A stretch of DNA of 64,000 nucleotides from Rhodopseudomonas infernalis (GTDB lineage Bacteria > Pseudomonadota > Alphaproteobacteria > Rhizobiales > Xanthobacteraceae). Both the position numbers and the translations under genes were made by a program. The notes under the pieces are model-generated. The model was not told the DNA's origin. It did not search any database and saw only the letters and a program-made list of their open reading frames with translations. Shown piece after piece: positions 17,294 to 26,381 of the stretch (positions are counted from its first letter, which is position 1; every line of letters begins with the position of its first letter). The DNA is taken from contig NZ_JAJNAL010000024.1 in assembly GCF_022271405.1 (NCBI RefSeq), positions 1 to 64,000 on the forward strand. Reading direction: 5' to 3'.

Positions 17294-17363
17294 AGGGAAT
17301 CTCCTGCCTGCCGGATGGAACGCGGCCGAACCCGTTCGGGTTTCATCGCTGAACCTGCCGATG

Positions 17364-18386
17364 TCAAGCGGGTTGCTGGTCCCCCGCTCGCAGCGGCCTC
17401 TCCACTGCGCGCAGCATCGTGGCGCCGCCGGCGCAACCCGCCAGCCGTTCAATCTCGGCGACGATCACCTCGGCGTGCGCATGGTGCGCCATATGCCCGG
17501 CGCCCGCGATGCGGATCATCCGCGCGCGCGGCATTGCTTGCGCCAGCGCCTCGGCATGAATCTGGGGCGGCACCACCGGATCGGCGCTGCCGGCGATGAT
17601 CACAGTGGGGACGCGCACCGCCGGGTAGCGAGGCACGTGGTCAATCAACTGGTCGCGCAGCCCGGAATACTCCTGCAAGCTGCCAGAGAATCGTTTCGCC
17701 ATCAGCGCCAAGCCGAGCCGGCTGCGGTCGGCGTAGTCCGGTGGCGGCGGCTCCGGCCGGAAGATCCGCGTCGCGACGCGGCCCATCATCGCCATGAACA
17801 TCGGCGGCAGTACCGTGTAGTTGACAGACGGCTTCATCAGCACGTCGAACACGCGCTGGACCCAACGGATCCCGCGCGGCCTCGGGTGGGTGGTCGGATT
17901 GATCACCATCAGCCCCTGTACTGTGTCGGGATTATCGAGCGCATAGCGAAGCGCAATCAGCCCGCCGAACGAATGCCCGACCACGATCAGCGGCCCGGTC
18001 ACGCCGCATTCACGCAGCACCTCGCGCAGCAGCGTCACCTGGTAGGCCGGCGACGCCAGCGGTCCCATGCCGGGCGCGCTGTAGCCCTGGCCGGGCCGAT
18101 CCGGAATGATCACCCGCAGATTGCGTGACAGACGCTCGCCAAGCGCCATTCGCATATCTTCGCTGCACAGATTGGCGCCGTGCACCAGCAGCACCGTCGG
18201 CAGCGTCCGGTCGGAGGGTTGCGCCGGGGGCAGATCAAGCACGTGCATCCGCACGCCATTGGCGGTCACGAACACGCCACGCGGCGGGAATTTCGCCTCG
18301 AGCTTGCGCGCGATCGAGCACGACAGCCAGCCGGAGCCGAATAGCAGCGCGGCGGCGATCAGCACCAGCACAATGGCGGCAATCAT
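17364..18386 (-). CDS. Alpha/beta hydrolase, membrane-anchored
   Basis: A 340-residue serine hydrolase. Residues 1-25 are a hydrophobic anchor (AAIVLVLIAAALLFGSGWL). The fold then shows VLLVHGANLC (oxyanion His-Gly), the nucleophile elbow VVGHSFGGLIAL, an Asp in IAGSADPVVPP and the catalytic His in IAGAGHMAHHAHAE. The substrate is unknown; related proteins are annotated as haloalkane dehalogenase-like or epoxide hydrolase-like, but no diagnostic residues support either. It is divergent from the exporter operon starting at 18537, with a gap of 150 bases. Confidence 0.88.
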   Translation of the reverse strand: MIAAIVLVLIAAALLFGSGWLSCSIARKLEAKFPPRGVFVTANGVRMHVLDLPPAQPSDRTLPTVLLVHGANLCSEDMRMALGERLSRNLRVIIPDRPGQGYSAPGMGPLASPAYQVTLLREVLRECGVTGPLIVVGHSFGGLIALRYALDNPDTVQGLMVINPTTHPRPRGIRWVQRVFDVLMKPSVNYTVLPPMFMAMMGRVATRIFRPEPPPPDYADRSRLGLALMAKRFSGSLQEYSGLRDQLIDHVPRYPAVRVPTVIIAGSADPVVPPQIHAEALAQAMPRARMIRIAGAGHMAHHAHAEVIVAEIERLAGCAGGATMLRAVERPLRAGDQQPA

Positions 18387-18536
18387 TCAGGATCCTTCGG
18401 ACGACAGTCCCAACGCGGACAAGCTCCGCAGCGACAACGGAAATTTGATCACGTGGCGCGCCCTGCGCATTGATCTTTCGCAATGGCCGATGGGCTTGGC
18501 GGCGCTACGGCTCGGTCGGGCAATCGACGGATCACC

Positions 18537-19811
18537 ATGCAACTGGAAGCGGATCAACCGGGCAGGGCGGCGTCGACCGCGCCGGCCGCCGGGCTCGGCC
18601 GATGGGCGGGCGCGCTCTGGCGCTACAGGTGGTTGGTGCTGGGCATCGGCCTGGTGCTGATCGCGGCCGGTGCCGGTCTGGTCCGGCTGACGCTCGGCCC
18701 GCACGTCGCAGCCGTCGTGGCCGAGCGCGGCAATCTGGTGCAGACGGTGGTCGCCTCCGGCCATATCGAGACGCCCTACCGGGTCGAGATCGGCAGCCAG
18801 ATCACCGGCACCGTCGCCGACGTGCTGGTGCGCGAAGGGCAGGAGGTTCACCAAGGCCAGCCGCTGATCGCGATCGAGGCCAGCGAGCTGCAGGCCGCGG
18901 TGGTACAGGCCGAGGGCGCGGTGGCGCAGGCCGAGGCGCGGGTGCGCCAGCTTCGCGAGCTGACCAAGCCGTCTGCCGATCAGGCGCTGCAACAGGCGCA
19001 GGCCAATCTGCTCAATGCCGAGGCCGCCTATCAGCGCGCCTCCAAGCTCGCCGCCTCCGGCTATGGCACCAAGGCGACGCTCGACGACGCCACCAAGAAT
19101 CTCGACGTCGCCCGCACCCAGGTCCGAACCGCGGAGCTGCAGGTCTACACCTCGAGCCCGGTGGGCAGCGATTATGTGATGGCCGAAACCCAGCTCGGCC
19201 AGGCCCGCGCCACGCTCAACACCACGCGTGCCCGGCTCGGCTACGCCAGCATCACGGCGCCGCGCGACGGCGTGCTGATCACCCGCAATGTCGAGCGCGG
19301 CAGCGTGGTGCAGCCCGGCAGGGCCCTCCTGGTGCTGGCGCCGGCCGGCGACAGCCAGATCGTGGTGCAGATCGACGAGAAGAATCTCGGCCAGCTCGCG
19401 CTCGGCCAGAGCGCGCTGGCCTCCGCCGACGCCTATCCGGACAAGCGCTTCGCGGCGCGGCTCAGCTACATCAACCCGTCGGTCGATATCAACCGCGCCT
19501 CGGTCGAGATCAAGCTCGCGGTCACCGATCCGCCGGACTATCTGCGCCAGGACATGACGGTGTCGGTCGACATCGCCACCGCTCGTCGCGACAACGCGGT
19601 GATCGTGCCGGCGCGCGCGGTCAACGACGCCGCCACGGTGCCCTATGTGCTGAAGGCCGAGAGCGGCCGTGCCGTGCGGCAGTCCGTCAAACTCGGCCTG
19701 CGCGGCGTCGGCGCCTACGAGGTGATCGAGGGCCTCGCGCCGGGCGACCGGGTGATCCCGCTCACCACCGGCGTCAAGCCCGGCGATCGCATCCGCGTGG
19801 TCACGCCGTGA
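18537..19811 (+). CDS. HlyD/MacA-type periplasmic adaptor protein
   Basis: A 424-residue adaptor. One membrane segment (about residues 28-50, WLVLGIGLVLIAAGAG) is followed by the lipoyl/barrel half-motif VEIGSQITGTVADVLVREGQ, a long Ala/Gln-rich coiled coil (residues 110-210), and the second lipoyl half ASITAPRDGVLITRNVERGS. It bridges an inner-membrane ABC exporter to the outer membrane. The start is uncertain: an ATG at 18483 would add 18 residues, and neither has a good ribosome-binding site. It overlaps the permease gene by 4 bases (GTGA). No TolC-like gene is nearby. Confidence 0.86.
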   Translation: MQLEADQPGRAASTAPAAGLGRWAGALWRYRWLVLGIGLVLIAAGAGLVRLTLGPHVAAVVAERGNLVQTVVASGHIETPYRVEIGSQITGTVADVLVREGQEVHQGQPLIAIEASELQAAVVQAEGAVAQAEARVRQLRELTKPSADQALQQAQANLLNAEAAYQRASKLAASGYGTKATLDDATKNLDVARTQVRTAELQVYTSSPVGSDYVMAETQLGQARATLNTTRARLGYASITAPRDGVLITRNVERGSVVQPGRALLVLAPAGDSQIVVQIDEKNLGQLALGQSALASADAYPDKRFAARLSYINPSVDINRASVEIKLAVTDPPDYLRQDMTVSVDIATARRDNAVIVPARAVNDAATVPYVLKAESGRAVRQSVKLGLRGVGAYEVIEGLAPGDRVIPLTTGVKPGDRIRVVTP

Positions 19812-21034
19812 AGCGCTGGCTGCCGTTCGAGTGGATCGCCGCGGTGCGCTTCCTGCTCGACGGCGCACTACAGACGCTGGTGATCGTCGGCGGCATCGCT
19901 ATCGGCGTCGGCGTCATCGTCTTCATGTCGGCGATGCTGGCCGGGCTGCAGGCCAATTTCATCAAGCGCGTGCTGACCTCGCAGCCGCAGATCCAGCTGA
20001 TCCCGCCCGATCAGATCGCGCGTCCGCTGCGCAACGAACCCGGCACGGTCGAAATCGCGACGGTGCAGCGGCCGACCCAGCGGGTGATCTCGATCGATCA
20101 ATGGCCGAAGATCCGCGCCGAGATGCAGGCGCGGCCGGACGTCGTCTACGCCGCCGCCACCGCGTCGGGCTCGGCGCTGGCGCTGCGCGGCGACACCAGC
20201 CGGGCGATCACGCTGTACGGCATCGAGCCGGAGATCTATTTCCAGATCGTCAAGGTGCCGGATTTCATCATCGCCGGCGAAGCCCAGATCACCACCGAGG
20301 GAATCCTGATCGGCGTCGAACTGGCGCGCGATCTCGGCGCGTCGCTCGGCGACAAGATCATCGTCTCGACGCCGCTCGCCGGCAATCGCATCCTCACCAT
20401 CAAGGGCATCTTCGATTTCGGCAACAAGGCCGCCAACCAGCGCAACACCTTCGTGACGCTGCGCAACGCCCAGAGCATGCTCGGCCTGATCGGCGGCATC
20501 ACCTCGATCGACATCACCGTCGCAGACATCTACACCGCCGAAACCATCGCGCAGGAAATCCAGGCGACGCTGCCGGTGAAGGCCGATAGCTGGATCCGAA
20601 CCAACGCGCAGTTCTTCACCGCCGTGAAGGCGCAGCAGAATTCCAACACGCTGATCCGGCTGTTCGTCGGCCTTTCGGTGGCGTTCGGCATCGCCGCGGT
20701 GCTGATCGTTTCGGTGATCCAGCGCTCCAAGGACATCGGCATCCTGCGCGCGATGGGGACGCGCCGCGGGCAGATTCTCCGCGTGTTCCTGATCCAGGGT
20801 GGGCTGCTCGGCTTCGTCGGCGCGCTGATCGGCTCCGGCCTCGGCGCGCTGGCGCTGTTCGCGTGGCATCAATCGGCGCGACAGGTCGACGGCAGCGAGC
20901 TGTTTCCGCTGATCCTCGAATCCGAATTGTTCATTGCGGCGTCGCTGCTGGCGTCGCTCACCGGCGTTGCGGCCGCGATCGCGCCGGCGCTGCGGGCAGC
21001 GCGGCTCGATCCGGTGGTGGCGATCCGTGGCTGA
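19808..21034 (+). CDS. MacB/LolC-type ABC exporter permease (FtsX family)
   Basis: A 408-residue permease beginning at a GTG that overlaps the adaptor stop. It has one N-terminal membrane segment ([21 protein letters not shown]), a large periplasmic domain (residues 45-270) and three C-terminal segments, the FtsX/MacB_PCD layout. [22 protein letters not shown] near residue 310 is the coupling helix region of this family. The C-terminal end [15 protein letters not shown] is conserved in MacB-like permeases. Its ATPase is a separate protein encoded next. Substrate unknown: lipoprotein, peptide or small molecule. Confidence 0.9.
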   Translation: MKRWLPFEWIAAVRFLLDGALQTLVIVGGIAIGVGVIVFMSAMLAGLQANFIKRVLTSQPQIQLIPPDQIARPLRNEPGTVEIATVQRPTQRVISIDQWPKIRAEMQARPDVVYAAATASGSALALRGDTSRAITLYGIEPEIYFQIVKVPDFIIAGEAQITTEGILIGVELARDLGASLGDKIIVSTPLAGNRILTIKGIFDFGNKAANQRNTFVTLRNAQSMLGLIGGITSIDITVADIYTAETIAQEIQATLPVKADSWIRTNAQFFTAVKAQQNSNTLIRLFVGLSVAFGIAAVLIVSVIQRSKDIGILRAMGTRRGQILRVFLIQGGLLGFVGALIGSGLGALALFAWHQSARQVDGSELFPLILESELFIAASLLASLTGVAAAIAPALRAARLDPVVAIRG

Positions 21035-21719
21035 AGTCCTGCGCCTCGACGGCATCCGCAAGTCCTACAATGTCGGCACCCCGGTCGAGACCGAGGTGCT
21101 GCACGGCATCGATCTCACGCTGCACGCGCGCGACTTTCTGGCGCTGATGGGGCCATCGGGCTCCGGCAAGTCGACGCTTCTCAACATCATCGGGCTGCTC
21201 GACCGGCCGACCGCGGGCAAGCTGACGATCAACGGCGAAGACACTGGCCTGCTCGGTGACGCGGCGCTGACGCAACTGCGCGGCCGCGCGATCGGCTTCG
21301 TGTTCCAGTATCACTATCTGATCTCGGCCTTCACGGCGCGCGAGAACGTGATGATGCCGATGCTGGTCGATCGCGGCCATCCGGATACGGCGATGGAGCG
21401 CCGCGCCGACGAACTGCTCGACCGCGTCGGCCTCAGCCGCTGGCGCAACAACAGCGCCAGCAACATGTCCGGTGGCCAGCAGCAGCGCGTCGCCATCGCC
21501 CGCGCGCTGGCGATGAACCCGGACCTCGTGCTCGCCGACGAGCCGACCGGCAATCTCGACACCAAATCCGCCGACGACGTGTTCGACCTGATGCGCGAAA
21601 TCAATCGCGAACGCGGCACGACGTTTCTGCTGGTGACCCACAATGACGATCTCGCCAAACGCTGCGACCGCATCGTGCAGGTGGTGGATGGACGGATTGC
21701 GGGAGAGCAGGCGACTTGA
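21027..21719 (+). CDS. LolD/MacB-type ABC exporter ATPase
   Basis: A 230-residue ATPase starting at GTG 21027 inside the permease end (8-base overlap). Walker [12 protein letters not shown]-loop [12 protein letters not shown], signature [17 protein letters not shown], Walker [13 protein letters not shown] and switch [11 protein letters not shown] are all intact. The DEPTGNLD form is typical of the LolD/MacB branch. It completes a three-gene exporter with the adaptor and permease. Confidence 0.93.
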   Translation: MAEVLRLDGIRKSYNVGTPVETEVLHGIDLTLHARDFLALMGPSGSGKSTLLNIIGLLDRPTAGKLTINGEDTGLLGDAALTQLRGRAIGFVFQYHYLISAFTARENVMMPMLVDRGHPDTAMERRADELLDRVGLSRWRNNSASNMSGGQQQRVAIARALAMNPDLVLADEPTGNLDTKSADDVFDLMREINRERGTTFLLVTHNDDLAKRCDRIVQVVDGRIAGEQAT

Positions 21720-21876
21720 TCAGGAGGTCGTTTGAGCCGACGAGAGGGCGCTGTGGTGTTGAGCGAGATTGGCGTTCCCGCGCGGGGACGGGCCTTCGCG
21801 CCCTTGCGAATCCAACGTGATAACAAGATGCGCGAGGTTGGCTCCCGCGCATCCATCGTCGCATTCAACGCTCGTG

Positions 21877-23094
21877 CTAGTTCGTGACCCTTGCCTCGAG
21901 CACTTCGCCGAACATCTCCCAGCGGTCGCCCTTGAAGCGCATCAATTGCATCTGCTCGATCGGGAAATGGTCGGTGGGGGAGGTGTTCATGGTGATGCCC
22001 GGCAGCAGCGACGAGGGCGCGTATCCCTTCAGGCTCGTCGCCACCTTCATGATGTTCTCGCGCGTCAGATTATCGCCGGCCTGTTTCAGGATGTATTCCA
22101 GCGTTTGTCCGGCGCCGAAGGAATACAGCAGCAGGCCGTTGGAGCGATCGGCGCCCGGCATGTACTTCTGCAGGAAGGCATCCCACTCCTTCACGCCCGG
22201 ATCGTCGTTCCAGGTCGGGTCGGTCGGATCCTTGACGTAGCTCGCGGTGATGGCGTCCTGCGCATATTCCAGGCCCGCCGGCTTGATCACCGCACCGACA
22301 GACGAGGAGACGTTGTTCAGAACGTGAATCGGCTTCCAGCCGAGTTCACCCATCTTGCGGATCGCCAGGGCGGCGAACTTCGGCGTCGACAGATTGAGAA
22401 ACATGTCGGCGCCCGACGCCTTGAGCTTGGCCATCTGCGAATCGATGGTCGGGTCGGTGATGTCGTAGGTTGCCTCCGAGATGATCATCGAGGTCTTGGC
22501 GCCGAGCCCGTCCTTGACGCCCTTGTAGATGTCCTTGCCGTAATCGTCGTTTGCCACCAGCACAGCGATCTTGGCATTGGGGTGGGTCGCCATGATCCAC
22601 TTCGCGTAGATCCGGCCCTCCGCCTGGTAAGGAGGATTGAATGGCATCGTCCAGGGGAAGGTCTTCGGATCATCGCCGAATCGCGTGCCGCCGCTCGACA
22701 GCATCAGCTGCGGCACCTTCTTCTGGTTCACGTACTTCATAATGGCTGTGTTCGACGGCGTACCGAGGGTGTGGTACAGGAATAGCACCTCGTCGCTTTC
22801 GATGAGCTTGCGTGTCTGCTCCACAGCCTTCGGCGGCGAATAAGCGTCGTCATACGAGATGAAATTGATCTTGCGGCCGTTGATGCCGCCTTTCTCGTTC
22901 AGCATCTTGACGTAGGCGGCCTGGACCTGGCCGACGATCCCGTAGGCCGACGCCGGACCGCTGTAGGGAACGAAATTCCCGATCTTGATCTCGGTGTCGC
23001 TGGCGCCCGGGCCGTAGGCTTTTTGTGCGAGCGCAACACCCGGCGCAAGCACCGTCGTCGTCGCAATCAAGGCCGCAAGTCTGAAGAGTTTCAT
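21877..23094 (-). CDS. Liv-type ABC transporter substrate-binding protein (orphan)
   Basis: A 405-residue periplasmic binding protein. The signal peptide (residues 1-24, ending GVALA) is followed by GPGASDTEIKIGNFVPYSGP, the Peripla_BP_6 opening. The GPGASDTEIKIG form with a Gly-Ala-Ser-Asp turn is common among Bradyrhizobiaceae binding proteins. No permease or ATPase gene lies next to it; the neighbouring exporter ATPase is convergent and unrelated. It may plug into a Liv system encoded elsewhere. Ligand unknown. Confidence 0.9.
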   Translation of the reverse strand: MKLFRLAALIATTTVLAPGVALAQKAYGPGASDTEIKIGNFVPYSGPASAYGIVGQVQAAYVKMLNEKGGINGRKINFISYDDAYSPPKAVEQTRKLIESDEVLFLYHTLGTPSNTAIMKYVNQKKVPQLMLSSGGTRFGDDPKTFPWTMPFNPPYQAEGRIYAKWIMATHPNAKIAVLVANDDYGKDIYKGVKDGLGAKTSMIISEATYDITDPTIDSQMAKLKASGADMFLNLSTPKFAALAIRKMGELGWKPIHVLNNVSSSVGAVIKPAGLEYAQDAITASYVKDPTDPTWNDDPGVKEWDAFLQKYMPGADRSNGLLLYSFGAGQTLEYILKQAGDNLTRENIMKVATSLKGYAPSSLLPGITMNTSPTDHFPIEQMQLMRFKGDRWEMFGEVLEARVTN

Positions 23095-23665
23095 CTGTTT
23101 CCATCCCGTTTTCTTGGAGCGTTCTTGGCGCGATCTTTCCGATCGTCACAGCCGAGGATACTAGGCGTTTGCGGGATGCAGGCGCAATGCCGATCACGTC
23201 GGGCCGGCCCACGCATTTGACGCACCCCGAGCGTAATTCACCCAGTTTTGGCGGCTGCGCCGCAGTCGGTAAGCCGGAAATTGCTTGGCGTGAAATTAAC
23301 GTGAGACCCGTAGGGGCGCCTCCAGCTGCGTGCCGGGATCGTTTGAACGATGCAACGGAGGTCTGGATAAAAGCGGGTCTTGGACTTGCTTGGGGGCGTT
23401 CAGGTCTTTCATGGCCTGGCGCGTCGCCGCGATCGGTGTGTTCCATTATCATCACTACGAAGTAGTAGTGGTACGTATAGATCGATCAGCAACTAAGCCG
23501 ATCAGCGGCAAAATTTTCCGACGTCAGGTCAAAAAGCGGATCCGTCAATATACGAGGTCGCCGATTGATATCGTTGATTTGATTGAGGGTTGAATTTGGC
23601 GTGGCCTTTGCAGCGCCGTCTTCGATGCGCGCCAGGGACGCGCGGCGTTGATCGGAGGGCTTCTG
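23095..23665. other. Intergenic region, about 570 bases, no convincing gene
   Basis: This lies between divergent genes (binding protein and hook/rod protein). It is more AT-rich from about 23440 to 23590 than its surroundings. Short frames occur but none has codon use, a ribosome-binding site and recognisable sequence together. Promoters for both flanking genes are expected here. Confidence 0.45.
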
Positions 23666-24493
23666 ATGGGATCGCTTGATGCACTATCGACGGCCACGTC
23701 GGGTTTGCTGGCCCAGTCGGCCGCCTTAGAGAACGTATCGGGCAATGTCGCCAACGCGCAGACGACGGCGTTCAAGGCAACGGACACGGCTTTCGATGAT
23801 CTTGTATCACAGTCGCAGGTGTCGGAGACCGTGTTGTGGCGGTCTGTTTTGACCAACGGTAGGGCCGGAGTGATCGTGGCCGGGGCGGCCGATACGGACA
23901 TGGCGATCAACGGAGATGGCTATTTCACCGTGAAGGCGCCAACCGGTGTAAGCGCCAGTGGGCAGCCGACATTCGGTGCGAGTAACACCGTGTACTCGCG
24001 CCGCGGTGACTTCACGCTCGACAGCGGCGGATATCTCGTCAACGGTGCCGGCGATTGTCTGATGGGACAACCGATTGATCCCGTCACGAAGGCGACGAGT
24101 GCGCAAGTGCAGTTGCTGCAGTTCGATACCACTACCGAGGTGCCAGGCCTCGGGATTCTGCAAAGTCTCTCGGTCAGTTCGTCAGGCAGGCTTCAAGGCA
24201 CCTATTCCAAGGGGCAGACGGTCGATGTCGCCTCGCTGCCTGTCGCCACCTTCCGCGGCCAGGGCTTCATGTCGCAGGGAGACGGCGGGACGTTCGCCGC
24301 CACGCCTGAGTCCGGTGAGGCCCAATACCTCGGCGCCAGCACCGTCGTTGGAAATGCGCTGGAGGCGTCGAATGTTGATGTGCAGGATCAGATGATCACG
24401 ATGGTTCAAGCGCAGCAGGCCTATTCGGTCGGATCGAAGGTCATCACGACGGCGAATGAGATGATGCTGACCCTCACTAATCTGACGATATGA
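23666..24493 (+). CDS. Flagellar hook/rod-type protein (FlgE/FlgF/FlgG family), isolated
   Basis: A 275-residue axial flagellar protein. The N-terminus SLDALSTATSGLLAQSAALE with NVSGNVANAQTTAFKATDTA is the conserved rod/hook helix; INGDGYFTVK and YSRRGDFTLDSGGYLVNGAG are the FlgE/F/G core motifs; the C-terminal helix ASNVDVQDQMITMVQAQQAY closes the family pattern. Length is near FlgF/FlgG (about 250-260) and well below typical FlgE. GGAGGG lies 6 bases before ATG 23666. No other flagellar gene is in the window, so it may be a spare or specialised component of a system encoded elsewhere. Confidence 0.85.
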   Translation: MGSLDALSTATSGLLAQSAALENVSGNVANAQTTAFKATDTAFDDLVSQSQVSETVLWRSVLTNGRAGVIVAGAADTDMAINGDGYFTVKAPTGVSASGQPTFGASNTVYSRRGDFTLDSGGYLVNGAGDCLMGQPIDPVTKATSAQVQLLQFDTTTEVPGLGILQSLSVSSSGRLQGTYSKGQTVDVASLPVATFRGQGFMSQGDGGTFAATPESGEAQYLGASTVVGNALEASNVDVQDQMITMVQAQQAYSVGSKVITTANEMMLTLTNLTI

Positions 24494-24609
24494 CTGGAGC
24501 GAAGCTCGGTTCGGACTTGCCGATCGGACTGCCGATCGGCCTGGCCAGTCGTTGCCGCGGCACGAAATCGGGATGGTGGGGCCGAGCGAGAGGTCCCGCT
24601 CGGCCGCGC

Positions 24610-25008
24610 TCACTTCGTCTGCGGCGTCGTTCGGTCCTCGGCCTTGAAGTATTGGCGGGCGTGGGCCACGATTTGCGGATCGGTCGGATGGTCGGCGTTT
24701 TCGACCGCCGCGATCTTTGCCTTCAAGGCGGGATTGTGGTGCGCGATGAAGGTGTCGAGCCCGTGCTTGGTCTGGCCGGGGCCGACGATCAGCACCACGC
24801 CCGCGTCGGCGATCGCCTCCATGGCGGCGCGAAAGAAGTGCTGATCCTCAGGTTCGTGGCCTGATCCGAGGCTGCGATGGTGGTGGACGTGCCGGTTGGC
24901 GTGATCGGCATGCAGCACCAGTTTCTCGGCCTCGTGTGGATTGAAGTGAAACACCCGAGCCTCGCGGTGGTCGATCCAGATCACGGCGTGGAAATGGGCA
25001 CTGGTCAT
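24610..25008 (-). CDS. eRF1-domain-like (host-attachment/translational-machinery family) protein
   Basis: A 132-residue protein starting MTSAHFHAVIWIDHREARVF, the opening of small proteins annotated as translational machinery or host-attachment proteins, which resemble domain 2 of eRF1. A His-rich stretch (HADHANRHVHHHRSLGSG) follows, then AMEAIADAGVVLIVGPGQTK and a C-terminal helix. ATG 25008 is preferred over an upstream one because GGAGAAACC precedes it and similarity starts there. Function not established experimentally to my knowledge. Confidence 0.75.
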   Translation of the reverse strand: MTSAHFHAVIWIDHREARVFHFNPHEAEKLVLHADHANRHVHHHRSLGSGHEPEDQHFFRAAMEAIADAGVVLIVGPGQTKHGLDTFIAHHNPALKAKIAAVENADHPTDPQIVAHARQYFKAEDRTTPQTK

Positions 25009-25124
25009 AGGTTTCTCCGGCACTGCGGCGCCTTCACTGCGATGGCGAGCGCGCAAGGCCGCAGACTAGGTCCGGGGCGGTGCGCCCGGGTTGATCGACC
25101 GCAATTTTTGCGAGGCTGACTGCG

Positions 25125-26138
25125 TCAGACCCGATGCCGCGTCGGCCGGCCTTCGATCGGATAGGCCGGGTCGTTGTATCCGGGCGTCGAGGGATGCCCG
25201 GTCACGACCAGACCGTCGATCAGCGCCTCGTCTTCGGCCGTGAAGGTCACGTCCAGCGCGCGGACGTAATCATCCCATTGCGACTCGGTGCGCGGCCCGG
25301 CGATCACGGAGGTCACCAACGCGTTGTTCAGCACCCAGGCGACCGCGAATTGACCGGCGGTTATGCCCTTGGCTTCAGCGTGGGCGCGAATCCGCTGCGC
25401 CAGTTGCAGCGATTCAGGCCGCCACTCGGTCTGCAGCATTCGCTTGTCGGCGCGGCCGGCGCGGCTGTCCTTGTCGGGCGTGGCGTCCGGGGCATATTTG
25501 CCGGTGAGCACGCCGCGCGCCAGCGGCGAGTAGGGAACGACGCCGAGACCGTAGAAGCCGCAGGCCGGGATTTGCTCGACCTCTGGCATCCGGTTCATCG
25601 CGTTGTAATAAGGCTGACTGACGATCGGCCGATCGATGCCGAGCCGATCGCACAGATTGCAGATCTCGGCGACGCGCCAGGCGCGATAATTCGAGACACC
25701 GAAGTAACGGATCTTGCCGGCGCGGATCAGATCGCCGATCGCCCGCACGGTTTCGTCCAGTGGCGTGGTGTGGTCTTCCTTGTGCAGATAATAGATGTCG
25801 ATCCAGTCGGTGCCGAGCCGCTTCAGGCTGGCGTCCGCCGCCTGCATCACCCAGCGGCGTGACAGACCGGCGTTGTTCGGCCCGTCACCCATCGGGTTGG
25901 CGAGTTTGGTGGCGAGCACCCAGTGATCGCGCTGTGCGGCGATCGCGCGTCCGACCACCTGCTCGGAGACTCCGCTCGAATACGCGTCGGCGGTGTCGAT
26001 GAAGTTGATCCCGGCTTCGCGCGCCTTGTCGATGATGCGTGCCGAGGTCGGCTCGTCGGTGGCGCCGCCGAACATCATGGTGCCGAGGCACAGCGGCGAG
26101 ACCTTCAGGCCACTGCGGCCGAGCGGGCGATAGTCCAT
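25125..26138 (-). CDS. Aldo/keto reductase
   Basis: A 337-residue NADPH-dependent (beta/alpha)8-barrel reductase. It starts MDYRPLGRSGLKVSPLCLG; the catalytic set is Asp and Tyr in FIDTADAYSSG, Lys in VLATKLANP and His in IDIYYLHKED. The cofactor region is TSVIAGPRTESQWDD near residue 290. It fits the AKR branch related to YajO/GsrA; the natural substrate is not predictable. The chosen ATG is preceded by GAAAGCCCC and starts the conserved barrel; an upstream ATG at 26222 would add 28 residues without similarity. Confidence 0.92.
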   Translation of the reverse strand: MDYRPLGRSGLKVSPLCLGTMMFGGATDEPTSARIIDKAREAGINFIDTADAYSSGVSEQVVGRAIAAQRDHWVLATKLANPMGDGPNNAGLSRRWVMQAADASLKRLGTDWIDIYYLHKEDHTTPLDETVRAIGDLIRAGKIRYFGVSNYRAWRVAEICNLCDRLGIDRPIVSQPYYNAMNRMPEVEQIPACGFYGLGVVPYSPLARGVLTGKYAPDATPDKDSRAGRADKRMLQTEWRPESLQLAQRIRAHAEAKGITAGQFAVAWVLNNALVTSVIAGPRTESQWDDYVRALDVTFTAEDEALIDGLVVTGHPSTPGYNDPAYPIEGRPTRHRV

Positions 26139-26217
26139 GGGGCTTTCCTTCGAGATGGCTTCAGGCGATGCAATGCCGACGGCGGACGTCGCCTTCAGAG
26201 CATAGTCGCTCGTTTTC

Positions 26218-26336
26218 GTCATTGCGAGGAGCGAAGCGACGAAGCAATCCAGCTCAATGCACTGCGCCTCTGGATTGCTTCGCGGAGCCTGTCATAGGGC
26301 GGTGCTTTGCGCCGACCCGTTGGCTCGCAATGGCGG
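26218..26336. repeat. Family-B palindromic intergenic repeat
   Basis: GTCATTGCGAGGAGCGAAGC at the left and a closing GCTCGCAATGGC at the right, with an inner pair GCAATCCAG / CTGGATTGC. A related shorter copy is at 43169-43248. It lies between the aldo/keto reductase and the next binding-protein gene. Confidence 0.8.
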
Positions 26337-26381
26337 GGAGAGGCATCGAACTCGATCGATGCTCCCGAAGTCGAGCCGCAG

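Noticed and set aside
23412-23593. 60-codon frame upstream of the hook/rod gene
   Set aside because: No ribosome-binding site, no domain, and basic low-confidence sequence at AT-rich DNA.
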